Origin: Datnioides undecimradiatus
Taxonomy: Eukaryota; Chordata; Actinopteri; Lobotiformes; Datnioididae
Direction of reading: 5' to 3'
DNA length: 64,000 nt
NCBI GenBank assembly: GCA_008933995.1
Contig: WARS01000052.1
Location: 1,674,001-1,738,000, forward strand
The notes under the pieces were generated by a model. The model had not been told where the DNA came from. It did no database searches and worked only from the letters and a program-made list of their open reading frames with translations. The translations under genes were made by a program, and so were the position numbers. Shown piece by piece: positions 36,547-48,939 of this stretch; position 1 is the stretch's first letter, and each line of letters starts with the position of its first letter.

Positions 36547-37498
36547 CACTTTCAGAAAGGAAACCGCGGCCGCAACGTTTCTGATTAGAATATCAGATGG
36601 AACCTTGTAGCTCCAAGGTCACTATATAAACCATCTCACTAGTTACAGAGAGAAGAACGGCAGATGGAGCACCCTTTTAAATTTATATGGTTATCACAGC
36701 CTTGGTACTGCATACTATTACCTCTTTACAACCTTTTTACAGAGTTGTAGCGGCGCAGTATTTTGCATCTGACTTGAAATGTCGTTATGACCTTGTGTAG
36801 AATGAGTAAATCTGACACAGAGGAGGCAAAGGGGCCAGCAAATACATGGCCGGGCCGTCCAGGTACTTAGTCGTTACCTCTTAACTATTTACAGCCTGTT
36901 GACAGTCATACAGAAATATGTGGAGGACACCATAGATGCCAAAAAATGCGATGGAAGAGGTGCAGATTCAGGAAGGCTACCTGGAAGTGTTTACTCCACT
37001 AGGTTGTTATTTCATGTCTGTTCGCGGCGCCGATACTACGCTTTACTCTCCCGTCTGTGTCGTATTAATAGCCACCTACCAGCTTCCAAATTTAGAGGTT
37101 GAGCCTGTCACAACGCAGCGAACCTTTCTCTCACAGCTTTCCTCCACGTTTTCTTCAAGATGATAACATACGGAGTAGTATTCGCAAGCCTCGCCTGCAT
37201 CGGCGTGTGCACATTGGCGAGCTGGGGCGCATGAACATACAGCATCACGAGCTCACGGCCTCATCCTAAAAGCTTAGCATCCGTTTCTATCTCTGTGAAA
37301 ATCTGTATTTTGAAGTTTTGTGTTTTTTTTATTATTAATATTTTGTGGTGTTGCATCACCAGTGGAAGAAATGACTGTGGTCACAAGTGCGTGGTTAAAC
37401 TTTTTATATACAGTGTTTTACTTTATTTTGTATGAATCAGACGGGGTGGGGGCGGGCGGGGGGGCTCTGATTAATCAGCCCAGAGAGAAAGCAAGAGC

Positions 37499-37554
<56 letters not shown>

Positions 37555-39654
37555 CCAAAACGACTGCTCAGCCAGGCCACAAATAGCCAAAACTCTGTCT
37601 CAACTAGGCCAACCCAGGCTAGAAGCAGGCCAGACCCACAGCTAACTGCTCTGTTCCATGCTGCGCTGTGCTGCCGCCATCCCTGGCCGAGACTCAACTC
37701 CAGTGGCTCGGTGTCCATTTTTACCTTTTGGAGTTTTTAAGTGAGTGCCAAAAGACTGTGCAAAAAAAAAAAAAACAAACAAAAAAAGAACTGAGCAGAC
37801 AAACAAATGCAGCAGCCATTTGTGTTTATGTATGTATGCTCATTGGTTTCTGTGTGTGTGGTGTGTGCGTGCGACTGTTTGTGTCTCCATACGTGCACAC
37901 GGACTGTATGCATCCATCTGTGAACATGCATGCGTGTGTGTGTGTGCGTCTGCAGCATGTAACACCGGTTGCTTTTCATACCATTATTAATGTGCTGGGA
38001 CCGCTGGATTGTGGAAATCAGGGTTTGACTGATCTGTTTTCTGCAAATATCAAATCGATCAATTGGCGATCGGTGCGATGGAGCATCCTCCCGACCACAG
38101 CTGCATATAAACACACTGAAAAACCAAACCAAACCTAAATCCATTTTTGATATTTGCATGGTGTTAAAATGATTTCCAAAAAGGCTTTTCACCATATGTC
38201 CAATCCATAGATGCCTCTCTGTACGTCAGTATGCGAAGTCACTGACAGACTCTGCCTTTTCCAGATTTAAATAGTGATTTGTAAATAGTGACGGGTGCCT
38301 AGGACTAAAGCAGAAGACAACGTGGTCATTTGTCATCAGCTTCGGTCACACTGTCAAAAATTATCCAATCAAATGCTTTAACTTAGCATCCGGCTAAATC
38401 AGGAAATGATGCAATTTGACAAAACAAAACAAATAAATAATAAAATAAACAAGTAATGAAGTGAAATTTATTGTGATTGTCGGGTGAGTGAACAGGAACA
38501 CGGGTTGCTATTCGGCTTCTTTGCTGCCTCTAGTGGTCGATAAACATGCTACTTTGACGGGGCCTGCGTTTGCAAAATCTGTGAAGACCAATCAACCGTG
38601 GTCACAGATTAAATCTAAAGTGCAACGACTTTAAACTGCAAAACCAGATTCAATCTGCATTTTATTTTCAACGAGATGTTTCCAACCTGTCAAACAGATC
38701 CAGCTGGAGAGGCTGCGTGTTTGCATTTCGGGATAAAAGCAGTACATTTTGGAGGTGTTAAATCACTGTCAGCGCGGAAAACGCATCAGTCAAACCTCAG
38801 TGTGAAGCAGGACAGCTGGTGAGACAGAGCGAAGGAGACATTGCGTGGCCTTAGGACACGAGGAAGGAGCCGAGCTAGTCCGCTCGTCCGACATCCAGCT
38901 GCTGAGCCTGTCTGCTCCGTGAAGCAGCTGCACGAGTGAACAGGATTAATTGATGTTCAGCTTGAGCATACGAAGACAATAATCGGTGCAGTGAGAAGGA
39001 TCCCATATTGCACTTGAACACGTCTGAAGTGGAGGTGTGCTCGTGGGTGAGAGAGGCACAGTGCAGGTGTTCAAATAAGCATATATTCTCCATACTCCAA
39101 TACTTTATTTTCTCCCTATATATTGCTCACGTGTATTATGTTCATGCTGGGTTCGAGTACTTGTTTATCCATTTTATTAAACAAATAAAAAAATGTACAA
39201 ATCATACAAGATATTATTAAAAATGTCCTTTATTTTCATGTTTCTGTTTGATTTCTGTTTTTTTTTTCCCCGTCTCAAATTGTATGTAATTATTTTTCCA
39301 CAGTATTACAGAAAATAAAATAAGACACGGATTTCATAAGACCAGCAGCAGATGCGCCTTTATTTTGCATTTACATATTATTCTGATACCTACAGTTTAC
39401 AGGGGGTTCATCTTTATTAAATTATATATTTGGTATTTTTGAAAACGAGGCTGCGGGATGTGCGGGGAGGTGTTTGCATCGCGAACACTGTTGTTTATTT
39501 AGGTCAAACTGTGACTGACTGCACCCAAACAGTTGTTCTGACAGTTTCTCACGTCGTGCAGCCAAAGTTGAGAGTAAGTGTGTGTCTATGTATAGCGCGC
39601 AGGCACGGGGAGCATGCTGGGTGTTTTTACCTGAGAGTGACAGTGGAGCTCGTC
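36547..39654. other. intergenic or distal kirrel1 3'UTR
   Basis: No gene recognised. It holds the (GT)26 tract, an A-run at 37761-37787, and several AATAAA hexamers near 38430-38450, 39185 and 39312 that could serve alternative kirrel1 polyadenylation. Confidence 0.5.
37501..37553. repeat. (GT)26 microsatellite
   Basis: An uninterrupted 53-base GT tract, the longest pure dinucleotide run in the window. Confidence 0.95.
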
Positions 39655-40795
39655 TCCCGCTCTGTCCTCGTCTTCTCTCCTTCTTCCCTTCCCTTCTTGC
39701 TCGCCTCCTAACTTTTACGCTTTGCTTTGCCCCTGCCTGGTCTTCTCTCCTTCATCTCTTGCTCCGGCTTTTCAGATGTTGTCTAAGCATCTTTCCTTCC
39801 TTTTACACCTCGTCTCCTCTCCTCTCCTCTCCTAATCCCGTCAGTCCTTCCCCAGTCATCGCTTTACTTCTCCAGCCTTGTTCTCTTGCACCTCTCCTCT
39901 TCTCCTCAGCCCAACGTTCACTCCTCTGTCCCTCCTCTTCTTTTCATTGCCCCATCTGTCCTCCTCTCCTCCCCTTGTATTCACGCCTCCTCTCACATCT
40001 CCTCTCCTCTCATTCCTTCTCTGAAGCCCTTCATTCAGCCTCTCCTCTTCTCAGTTCATCTCTCACATCTGCAACCATCTCCCCTCTCCTCTCCTCCCCT
40101 CTTTTCTCTCTTTATCCTCCAATGTCTCCTCCTCTGTCCTCTTTCATTGCCTCATCTTGTCTCTCCACCTCGCTTCTCTCTCCTTAGCCCTCCTTTCACC
40201 CTCCTCTTCTCCTCGCCTCCAGCTACATGTCCTCAGTCCTTCTTTCACCTCCTTTAACCTCGCTCTTCTCTCCTTCCCTCCCTACGCCTCCTTTTCCCTC
40301 CTCCCCTTGATCCTCCTTTCACCTTTTTCTTTTGCTCACCACTTCACCTCATGTTGTCTGCCCTCCTCTCACCTCTCCAACCGCCTCCTGCTCTCCCCTC
40401 GCTCCTCCTCCTTTTGTCTATTTTCTCCCAGTCCTCCCCTCACATCCTCTGTGTTGTCTCTATCCTCTTATCTCGTCTTAGCATTTCAATCCCTCTCTCT
40501 TCTCGTCTCCTTTGTCCTCCTTTCACCTCCCATGCCCTCTCTGCTCCGTTTGTCCGGTCCTCTCTTCTCTTTACTCCTGATGAGAGAAGGAGGAGGCTCA
40601 CCCGACCATCCTTCTCACCTCTATGTCCTCCTTTTCTCTTGCTTCTCCTATTCCCTCTCAGTTCTTCTCCTCCACCACCACTCTGTCACTTCCTGCATCC
40701 TCTAAGTCCTCGCTTTTCCAACTTCTCAGTCTGTCTCGCTCCCATCGTTCTCTCATTGCCCCCCCCCAGCATTTCTCCCCTCAGTCCTCCTCTCA
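39655..40795. repeat. 1.1-kb polypyrimidine tract
   Basis: The plus strand is overwhelmingly C and T, built from variants of TCCTCTC, CTCCTTT and CACCTC, with few purine interruptions (for example 40577-40605). Open frames through it encode only Ser/Leu/Pro-rich sequence and are compositional artefacts. Such tracts arise from expanded degenerate microsatellites. Confidence 0.9.
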
Positions 40796-43700
40796 AGATG
40801 GAAAGATGAGGGTGGAGGAAAAGAGAAAGCAAGACAGAAATAACATACAACAGGGGGGAAAAGAAGGACAAGGACAGACAGACGGTGGGTATTACAACCC
40901 CTCTTCCTCATCTTTACTTAGTAATAGTGATTATCGTCTCCTCTCCTCCTGCTCTCATTGAGGAATAATGTCTGGAATAACCTTCAGCGCTGCACCCCCG
41001 ACTCCAGTGGACTCCCCCACCCCACACCCTCCTCCTCCTCCTCCTCCTTCCACTTCCATTTTATCCCCTTGTTCACATTTGAAGCGGTCGTTGTATGGAT
41101 TATGGCCCCTCTCATACTTGGCACGGCACTCGGCGCCCGAGATATATTATCATATTAGCGGAGAATGATGTAATGCATTTCAAGACATTTGTCCTTCGCA
41201 CACCCTCTGTCCCTCCGCAGATGATGTCACTGGCTTTGTGTCTCGGAGGCAGAGAAGTTGTCAAGTGGTTTGTGGGGTTTTTGTGTTTTGTTTTCGCACG
41301 ATGCTGTCGCCATCTTGTGGTGGGAGAGCAGCATTGGGGGATGAGTGGAAAAGGCTGTAGGTAATTATTAATCTCTGAACAGGAAGATCATGTGACTCAT
41401 AAGGAGCGTCCTTGGTGTGGCTGTAGTGACGTGGACCGTTGGGTCAGGGACACAAGATAAGACACTTTGCATATGACTTGGTTACAAATCATTTGGATGA
41501 AAGCTGTTGATAGCAGATGATTCGTGTCACTAATCAATATCTTATTACTCTAACAAATATATTTAAATAAAAATAAATAAATAGCCAGTGTTTTATACAT
41601 GGAAGCACAAAAACAACCCCTAAATTTTAAATTAGATCATGAAAAGAAAACATCTAGAAACCGGGCCTGGGAAGAAAAAAAGAAAAGAGAATGAAATATT
41701 AGAAAAATAAAAAATAAAAACAGTTAAAGCTCGAGTTTTAATAAAAAACAGCATGACCAAGTGAACAGCATTCAACCGACAATCAAAGACAAATAATTAA
41801 TCAAATAAATTGCAGGAGCCATAAAAATATCAGACAGTAAAGTTTCCAAATCTCCAAGGAGGATGAAAGAATCTAGTTTGAGGGCAGACTGTGATGAATA
41901 TTTGATCAAACATCAGAGGGGAGGACCCATGCAGGCCCACGTATTGGTCTACCCTTATATATAATGCGTACATACCGATGGATATATTCCCATGGTTTGT
42001 CATTCACGTTTTGAAAAAAATAAATAAAAAGTCAAAGTGTAAAAATGTACAAAATTTAAGATGGGTTCCTATATCATGCATTAAAAATAAAAACAATACA
42101 TTTTAAAATGGGATCAAATGGCAAAACAGCTTAATTTTGACTATATGAACATATGGACAGAGTCCTTTAGCTCTGTTTGTTTAAAATCATCAGAACAGAT
42201 CATTATTAAAAACAAAGTTATTCTGCACTGTCAGGATTGTTGGGAATTATTTGCGAATACAGGTGGTACCTCGATGTTGTTTATTTGCCCAGTTAGTTGG
42301 ATAAAGATTGCAGAACGGGAAAAGTACTGTACTTACTAAATTCACTTAAAACAGCTAATACACAGCAAGTCTGGACCTTTGAGGGCAACCCAAACTTGGC
42401 CGGGGCCACAGCGCAGTTGCCCACATTGCCCAGTTGGTAATCCCAATGTTTTAACTACTCATTAAGGCCAAAATCATTCATTTGAGTGGACAAAGGTGCA
42501 GAGTGCACGCAAAGACCAACAAGATAAACCTTTCGTTTCACCACAATGACTATATTATGCTTTTATGCATCATCAACTTTTATACTATCATCGACATAAT
42601 GCAAAGGCCCATTACAAATGCATTCATGTGCAATTATCTTGCATTGAAGCATCCTTGTACACATGACTAAAAATCAATGCCGAGACCTTCCCTGACCCTC
42701 CAACCTATCACCCCACCCAGAAGTTCCTCCCTATTATAAGTTAGAAGATGAGCGCGAACAGCCCAGGCAGATTTTGATTAAACACTGAGGTACAATGCCT
42801 TTATGGAAATGAAAATAACCTCACCAGCATGCCGTGGTTAAAGGTCGATCTCGGACTTTGAAATACCTCAACTCCTTCATGAGTCCAATTAACACTGACC
42901 TTTCTACATACATCCACAAAATCTCATAAATCACACCAAGTGACCATAAATCAATTGACCAAATATGAAACTCTGGTGTGATCTCAGACACCACATGTCT
43001 AAAATCATTAACTGTTACTGTGCCACTCCATGTAACTGAAAACATAATAGGACATATTAGTTTAAAAAACGTTTTCACAAGGAAATTTAAAAGTGCAATA
43101 ACACATCAAACTACAGGGATATTAAGCAAATCTGCTGTAACTGAGATGTATAAATCAAATGGAGAATAATGAGGATTCCTGGCTTTATAGAGATCTGTCT
43201 CTAGTGGAGGTTGACACGGACATTTCATCAGTAATTTATAATGCAAATGTATTCAGAATATGGTCCAAGTTGCATCCTTCTTCTATTTGAAGATGGGTTG
43301 TTTGTTTTATGGTCCCTGGCTGATCACTGAGAGCTGTTTGCAGATTATCCCTCCTCAGTGTTAATGCTTCAAAAGCCTCTTCTTTCACAAAGAGTTTATA
43401 GTTGCAGAGATGCATCTGATGAGGCGAGAAACAAACCAGAATGTGAGGTCTGTGATCTGATCTGGTGTAAGTCCAGGCTTTAGCAGGGCAGCAGCCTGGC
43501 ACCGAACACTGGTCCTTTAAAATGGGCAGACAGCCTTCAGCCCTTTAAAGCACTCCCTTAAACTCTTGCAGCATCTGTGATTAAGAAATGACAGCAGATA
43601 GATTAACACGAGAGTGGCAAGACACTGCAACTTGGCACGATAAATGCAAACACTGGGTATTCTGTTGGAAGACATCGTGCTGGCACTCCTACCTGGAGTG

Positions 43701-44159
43701 AAGCAAAGAGAGATTTGTTCTTCAGCTCCATGGGTTTGACGTCTCTGGATTGTGGATTGGGAGAGATTATGAGTGACTTGTATGTCACCAAAATGCAAAT
43801 GATGCATCAAAGCAAAATCTGTCACTGTTTGTTCGACAGATTTGGCTTCCTTTCACTCGTTCCTCAATGTAAGTCAGAGTAAAATGATTCACGCAAGCAA
43901 AGAAAGAAAATCTCTTCGCACTGTAAACGGTGTCAGATGTTGTGATACACAAAACACAAGAAACCGCTAAATAACAGCATCATCATAGTGTTATCAGGAC
44001 AATGACAAAAACTATTCCCCACTGCGCTTCGCATACAATTCAATAGATGTAAATGAAACCTTAATATCAGGCATGCGTTAAAATGAGGTTAAAGAGGGCG
44101 GCAAACTGGGCAAATATGAAAACTAAAACACTGGGGGGTCAATATCACAAAAGTGTCCT
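40796..44159. other. intergenic, becoming AT-rich
   Basis: No coding or mobile feature recognised. After about 41.4 kb the DNA loses the CpG-rich character of the kirrel1 region and has long A/T-rich stretches (41560-42110). Confidence 0.6.
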
Positions 44160-45040
44160 CTTGGATGCCACTATGGTACATTAAAAATGATATGTGATGC
44201 ACTTCTGATGGAAGAACAAAATTAAAAATGGAGTAAATGTGATAAAGTGCACTTCGTGGTAACCTTCCACTAGAACAAACATGATAAAGTGCCTTTCCAG
44301 TGAAGAAACGCGATCAAATGCTCCTCCAGTGGAGACAATGTGATCAAGTGCCCTCTAGTGGAGAAAACTTGATAAAGTGCTTTAGGGTGTCCTTCCAGTA
44401 TAAAAAACACAACAAAATGTCGTTCCAGTGGAGTAAACATGAAGAGAGCCCTCTAGAAAAGAAAATGTGATAAAGTGTGGCGGTAAAGTGTCCTCTAAGG
44501 TGCACGTTTAGTGGAGAAAATGTGAGAAAAGAGTCCTCTTGTGTGCCTTCCAGTGGGGAAAACATGATTAGAGGCCCTCCAGGGTGCTCGTAGAGAAGAA
44601 AATGTGATCAAGTGCCCTCTACTGAAGAAAACATGATTAGAGGCTGTCCAGGGTGCTCCTAGTGGAAAAAATGTTATAAAGAGCACTTAAGGGTGCCCTT
44701 CCAGTGGAGAATATATGAAAAAACATCTAAGCTGTTGTTCCAGTGGAGAAACTCTAAGAAGTGAAGAAAAGATGTCTCTTAGGGCACAAAACATAATGAA
44801 GAGTCCTTCCAGTGGGGAAAATGTGATAAAGTGTCCTCTACTGGAGAAAACATTATTAAGTACCCTCTACTGTAGAAAATATCATTAGAAGTCCTCCAGT
44901 GTGTGCTACTAATGGAGAAAATGTGATAAAGTGCCCACTACTGGAGAAAATCTAAGTTCCTTCTGCTGGAGAAACCATGATAAGAGGCCCTCCAGGGTGT
45001 GGACACATGTAATAAAGTCCCTTATAGTAGAGAAAATATG
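44160..45040 (-). repeat. degenerate minisatellite with CTCF-core-like units
   Basis: About 20-25 imperfect units of roughly 30-45 bases. On the plus strand the unit is close to GTGGAGAAAATGTGATAAAG followed by TGCCCTCTA. On the minus strand the core reads CCACTAGAGGGCAC at 44348-44361, an exact CTCF consensus match. One-mismatch versions occur near 44611, 44833 and 44930. Chance frames on the minus strand show the repeat as FSPLEGT-like peptides. Confidence 0.75.
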
Positions 45041-46406
45041 GAAAAGTGTAGGCTGTACTTGCATTGTTAGTTGAGTAAAACAGAAATTCTTAATTTTTCT
45101 GATAGCCAGTGTAGAAGACAAAAAAGGAAGAAGCAATCGAATGAAACATATGGCCAGGGTTATGAGGTTTGGACCGTGTACAAAGTTACAACCATTTTGA
45201 AATCAGTTCTTGTTTAGTGGGTTTTACCAAGCACACAGACTCTGGTTCACATGCTTAAAGGTGCACAGCACCAGACCTGCTGCAGTGGATCATCTGTATG
45301 CTTTTGTATTTTCACATCCATAGTCACAGCGCCATGACTTAATGGATGGCACTTTCAGTCTGTCTGTTGGCAAGTGCAGCACTATAATCTAGACTGAAAC
45401 ACATTATCATCAACAACCACAATAACTATGGGCTGGATTTACATTAAAGTTGTTGCAGATGTTAATAATACCAAGAGTATAAAGTCAAACATTGTCTTCA
45501 TAAAGCACTTGACAAGACACGTTTCCTGGTTCAGGGTGTCAATTACTCTGGTCAGTGGACTAAAACTAGACTAATGTGTGAACTGATGTTGCTCAACAGA
45601 GAGTAGATAAAATCACAAGTATTATTTATTTTTTCCAGGGAAGAAACAAGGTCATGTAAAATGTTTTTGTTTTTAACAAACTGCATTCTCATGAAAACTG
45701 CATGCAGATGTCTTTCGGTTATAAACTTCACTGCAACACAAAGTTGCAGTGAAGATGACGTCAAATGAAGTATGTGGCCTGCATGAAGAAGATTTTTACT
45801 CAATCTTATCGTCATTGTGTAAAAATGCCATTGCAGGATCATCTTTCTGTGCCACACATTGTCTGATGAAGGAGTGAAAATATACAGGCTGTCACAGTCA
45901 ACAGAGTCAAAGAGGATATGTGGAAACGAGAAAGGAAGTGGTTGTTGATACTGTGCAACAAATGCACAGTAAAAATAAAGTGATTTGTGGTTTTTACATA
46001 ATGTAATGTCAGCATTTTTGTCATGTTAACGTGCCTTTAACATGTCCTCTTTGCACTCAGAAAACTTTTGTCTAAGGAGCGACGATGAAAACGACTCAAG
46101 CTAACATCTTACATCTCCAGTGCAACATACACAACTAATTCATATATATTTACGTTGTCATAATACATGGTTACATTTGGCAGAAAAGCTTGTGGGATTG
46201 GTTGAAACACTGGCCGGTACTTTATTAATACTTAAATAAAAATGAGGAACCTTGAATAGATAAGTAGCTTTGTTTGCGTCATGAGTATGTTAAAACTGGG
46301 AAAGTTTGTGGTTTTGACAGCAGTTTATCTCTGTAGTGTGTCTGTTAGAGCACAGCTGAACACAGATATTGTTGTAGGAGCACAAGGCAACTAAACAGAA
46401 ACTTCA
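45041..46406. other. upstream region of plus-strand SLAM gene
   Basis: No coding feature recognised. It should contain the promoter and 5'UTR of the gene starting at 46407. No clear TATA box could be assigned. Confidence 0.5.
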
Positions 46407-46455
46407 ATGTCTGTCTTTGTGATGCTGGGACTACTGCTCTGCATTGTGGCAACAG
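46407..46455 (+). CDS. SLAM gene 1 exon 1 (signal peptide)
   Basis: ATG then SVFVMLGLLLCIVAT, donor ACAG|GTAGGA, phase 1. It is the only hydrophobic ATG exon found upstream of the V exon. Confidence 0.85.
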
Positions 46456-48005
46456 GTAGGATAAGGACTTTGACTCATGAACAGATGCAGCAATCACGTC
46501 TGAGCAGGCTTCTTTTACTGTGTTTCATGAACTGAACAGGACTGATTTCTTAGAAACTGAGAGCAGGGAACTCAGAGTGCGTTCATTACAGATAATATGT
46601 CCTGGTTCTTTGTGTGGATTTAAACAAAGAGCTCACGTTAAAGTCCAAATGTTAGCTGTGAGGTCATAAAGGTTTGGACCTGAGAAGTGTTTTGTTAGAT
46701 TCACAGAGTGAAACTTCTCAGCTTCTTGCTGCCAGTGTAGCTTTGGTCTCAGTGGTGTAGGATGACAGAGGTGAAGGACACTGATGTAGTATTGTCCAGT
46801 ATTAATCAAACAACTATATGTTGCTTGTCATTCTTATTTCATTGTGTGTCGACTTTTGTACTGGGGGCTGGTGCCGTGACACCAGTGTTGTTTGGCTCCA
46901 ATCGTTGGAGGAGCTTTATGATGTGATATATGAAATATAATCAACAAACACAAACACTGTGTTGTGCTCCTCTGCCTTATTGTTTTGTTTTTTGTTAAAT
47001 AAGGATACAGAACCAGTATATTAAAGCAGACATATTATTGTGTAAGATACATTACATTACAGTACTTTTTTTTTTTTTTAGAATATGTTAATTTTGCAGA
47101 TGTTAATCGTCTAAAGCAACTACTTCCTTCATCCATATTCACATTAACTGACAATTTGACAAAGCTGTTATGAAAGACTTTGAAGTAAATATCAATTATG
47201 TTATTAAGAATGCATTACCATTTAATATTGACTAAATGACAGCATATTGTGTTAGATATTATTGTGTTGTGTGTCTGCTGTTGTTTCAGGGTCCAGTGCT
47301 GTGACTCCTGTGTTTGTGCTGAAGGGACAGGATGTGACTCTGGATGTCAAGGAAGTTGATGATCCTGAGAATTTACATTTAGTTGCGTGGATCTTTGATA
47401 ATAGCCTTTTAGCAATGTTTATAGTTGATAAAGAACGAGTAGTCTCTGCTGTTTACAGTGGAAGGATTGAGTTTCCAGGGAAAAAATACTCTGTGACATT
47501 AAAGAAGCTGCAAGAGGCCGACAGTGGAGTGTATACTGCACGGGGGAGATGGACTGAAAAAGATCAAACAGTAGCTGAATACAACGTCACAGTTCAAGGT
47601 AAGTTTGTGAACAGTTCAGTCAGTGATGGAGAGTTTCTGCTGCTGTGTTTCACACCTGTTTCCCCCTCTCAGATCCAGTGTCTCCAGTCGAGCTGACAGT
47701 GGACTCTGTGTCCAAAGGCTCCGACTCCTGTAACCTCACTGTGAGCTGCAGGACACAGGACTCTCACATCAGCAGCACGTTTAGATGTGACAGTCAAACC
47801 TGCAGTCAGGAGGGAGGAGGGCGATCAGAGGTCATGACCTCTGGTGCTTCTCTCCGTGTCTACCTGGTGAATGGCTCAATCATCTGTAACCATAGCAACC
47901 ATGTCAGCACAACCACAAACATGACAAAGATTCAGGATGTCTGTGGCCAAAGTTTAGGTAAGATTAAACAACAAAACAACCAACTAGAAGAAAAAAATTG
48001 GTAAC

Positions 48006-48084
<79 letters not shown>

Positions 48085-48508
48085 GTGCATTGTCTTTTTT
48101 GTTTTCAGGAGTGGGTGGGTTATAGGATTTTAGCATTATTGTTTTTTGTTGGACTTTCAGTAAAATACAACATATGCAAAATGCAAAATACACCAAATAC
48201 AGTGAGAGGAAGAACTGGTTTGTCACTTGCACTTCTGTTGTTCTTAGGTGTCACAGTCTGGATCAGTTTACCAATGAAACAAGCTGTTTTGTTGTGTTTT
48301 ACATACAGAGGGTGTCTCTGCTGGTTTCTCCATGTGCCTGGTGAAGACGGTCGTGTTCTCTGTCGGTCTGATCATCATGACGTCCGCCGTCGTCTGTGTT
48401 CACATCATGGAGAAGCTCAGGAAGCAAAAGCAAACTAATGGGTCTCTACAGTCAGCGGCTGCAACGCACCAGGAAATGCAGCAATGCAACAACTGTGGCA
48501 GGAAGTAG
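46407..48508 (+). CDS. SLAM/CD2-family receptor, short tail (gene 1)
   Basis: Leukocyte surface receptor of the SLAM (CD48/CD244-like) group. Exons 46407-46455, 47290-47598, 47673-47957 and 48309-48508 have GT/AG borders, all phase 1, total 843 nt, 280 residues. Residues 1-17 are a signal peptide. A V-set domain follows that lacks the canonical cysteines (DSGVYTAR instead of DSGxYxC), as usual for SLAM V domains. Then comes a C2 domain with four or more cysteines (SDSCNLTVSC, FRCDSQTC, SIICNHS, DVCGQ) and several N-glycosylation sequons. A membrane segment (about TVVFSVGLIIMTSAVVCV) is followed by a lysine-rich 34-residue tail without tyrosine, so there is no switch motif. It is nearly identical to the minus-strand gene at 52.4-59.2 kb outside the V-domain centre. 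An ATTAAA at 48793-48798 may be the polyadenylation signal. The orthologue cannot be named. Confidence 0.85.
47290..47598 (+). CDS. SLAM gene 1 exon 2 (V domain)
   Basis: Acceptor TTGTTTCAG and donor CAAG|GTAAGT. It starts SSAVTPVFVLKGQDVTLDV and ends AEYNVTVQ. The V fold has tryptophan and DSG landmarks but no disulfide pair. Confidence 0.93.
47673..47957 (+). CDS. SLAM gene 1 exon 3 (C2 domain)
   Basis: Acceptor CCCTCTCAG and donor TTTAG|GTAAGA; the intron before it is only 74 bases. It encodes DPVSPVELTVDSVSKGSDSC and the rest of the C2 domain to DVCGQSL. Confidence 0.93.
48009..48082. repeat. (GT)n-(TA)n-(GT)n compound microsatellite
   Basis: GT tracts around 48009-48038 and 48053-48082 separated by a short TATATATA block, in the last intron of the plus-strand SLAM gene. 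The minus-strand gene lacks it at the matching place. Confidence 0.9.
48309..48508 (+). CDS. SLAM gene 1 exon 4 (membrane segment and tail)
   Basis: Acceptor TTTTACATACAG in phase 1. It encodes EGVSAGFSMCLVK, the membrane helix, MEKLRKQKQ and a glutamine- and cysteine-containing end (CNNCGRK), then TAG. The tail may continue differently if further splicing occurs. Confidence 0.8.
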
Positions 48509-48939
48509 AAGCCAGCAAGTATAGATGTAAACAATGTAGGATGTCAAATATCTGTAATATTGCAAATATTTTAATAGGAGGCTTCAAACATTTTTATAAT
48601 GCATTTTGGCAAAAACGACCAGGGATTGTTTCTCTTTAAGACAGAGCACTTTTAATGATGATTTTTCTTTATTATCCACTGATTTATAATCAATAATCAT
48701 CCTTTGCATGTAAAATTACTGCACAAACATGTTTTAATCTCTGAAAGAAATAAGCTTGCAGTTTCTGCTGCATGCACCATTGTTTGACACTCATTAAAGA
48801 CATTTACTCATCTTATATTTTGTGATTTTGTGCATTTGTCGACAATAGATGCTTAACTTGTATTGTATCAATCATGTAATATTAGTGTCAATATAGATAG
48901 GAGAAAACAAAAAACACTGACACACTACTGTCTGTTTCT

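Noticed and set aside
38523-38536. CTGCCTCTAGTGG near 38.53 kb as a CTCF site
   Set aside because: It lacks one G of the core (GGCAG instead of GGGCR), so it does not fit the consensus well enough.
39582-40705. Long Ser/Leu/Pro-rich open frames of 120-200 codons
   Set aside because: All frames stay open because the DNA is nearly pure pyrimidine; there are no conserved motifs.
44160-45040. Repeats as a CRISPR-like array
   Set aside because: Units are imperfect without unique equal-length spacers, and the DNA is vertebrate.
44344-45136. Minus-strand frames with repeated FSPLEGT-like peptides
   Set aside because: They are translations of the degenerate minisatellite, broken repeatedly by stops and frame changes.
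47998-48438. 146-codon frame starting in the GT repeat and running over the SLAM gene 1 membrane exon
   Set aside because: It reads the membrane exon in the wrong frame; the phase-1 reading gives a clear membrane helix instead.
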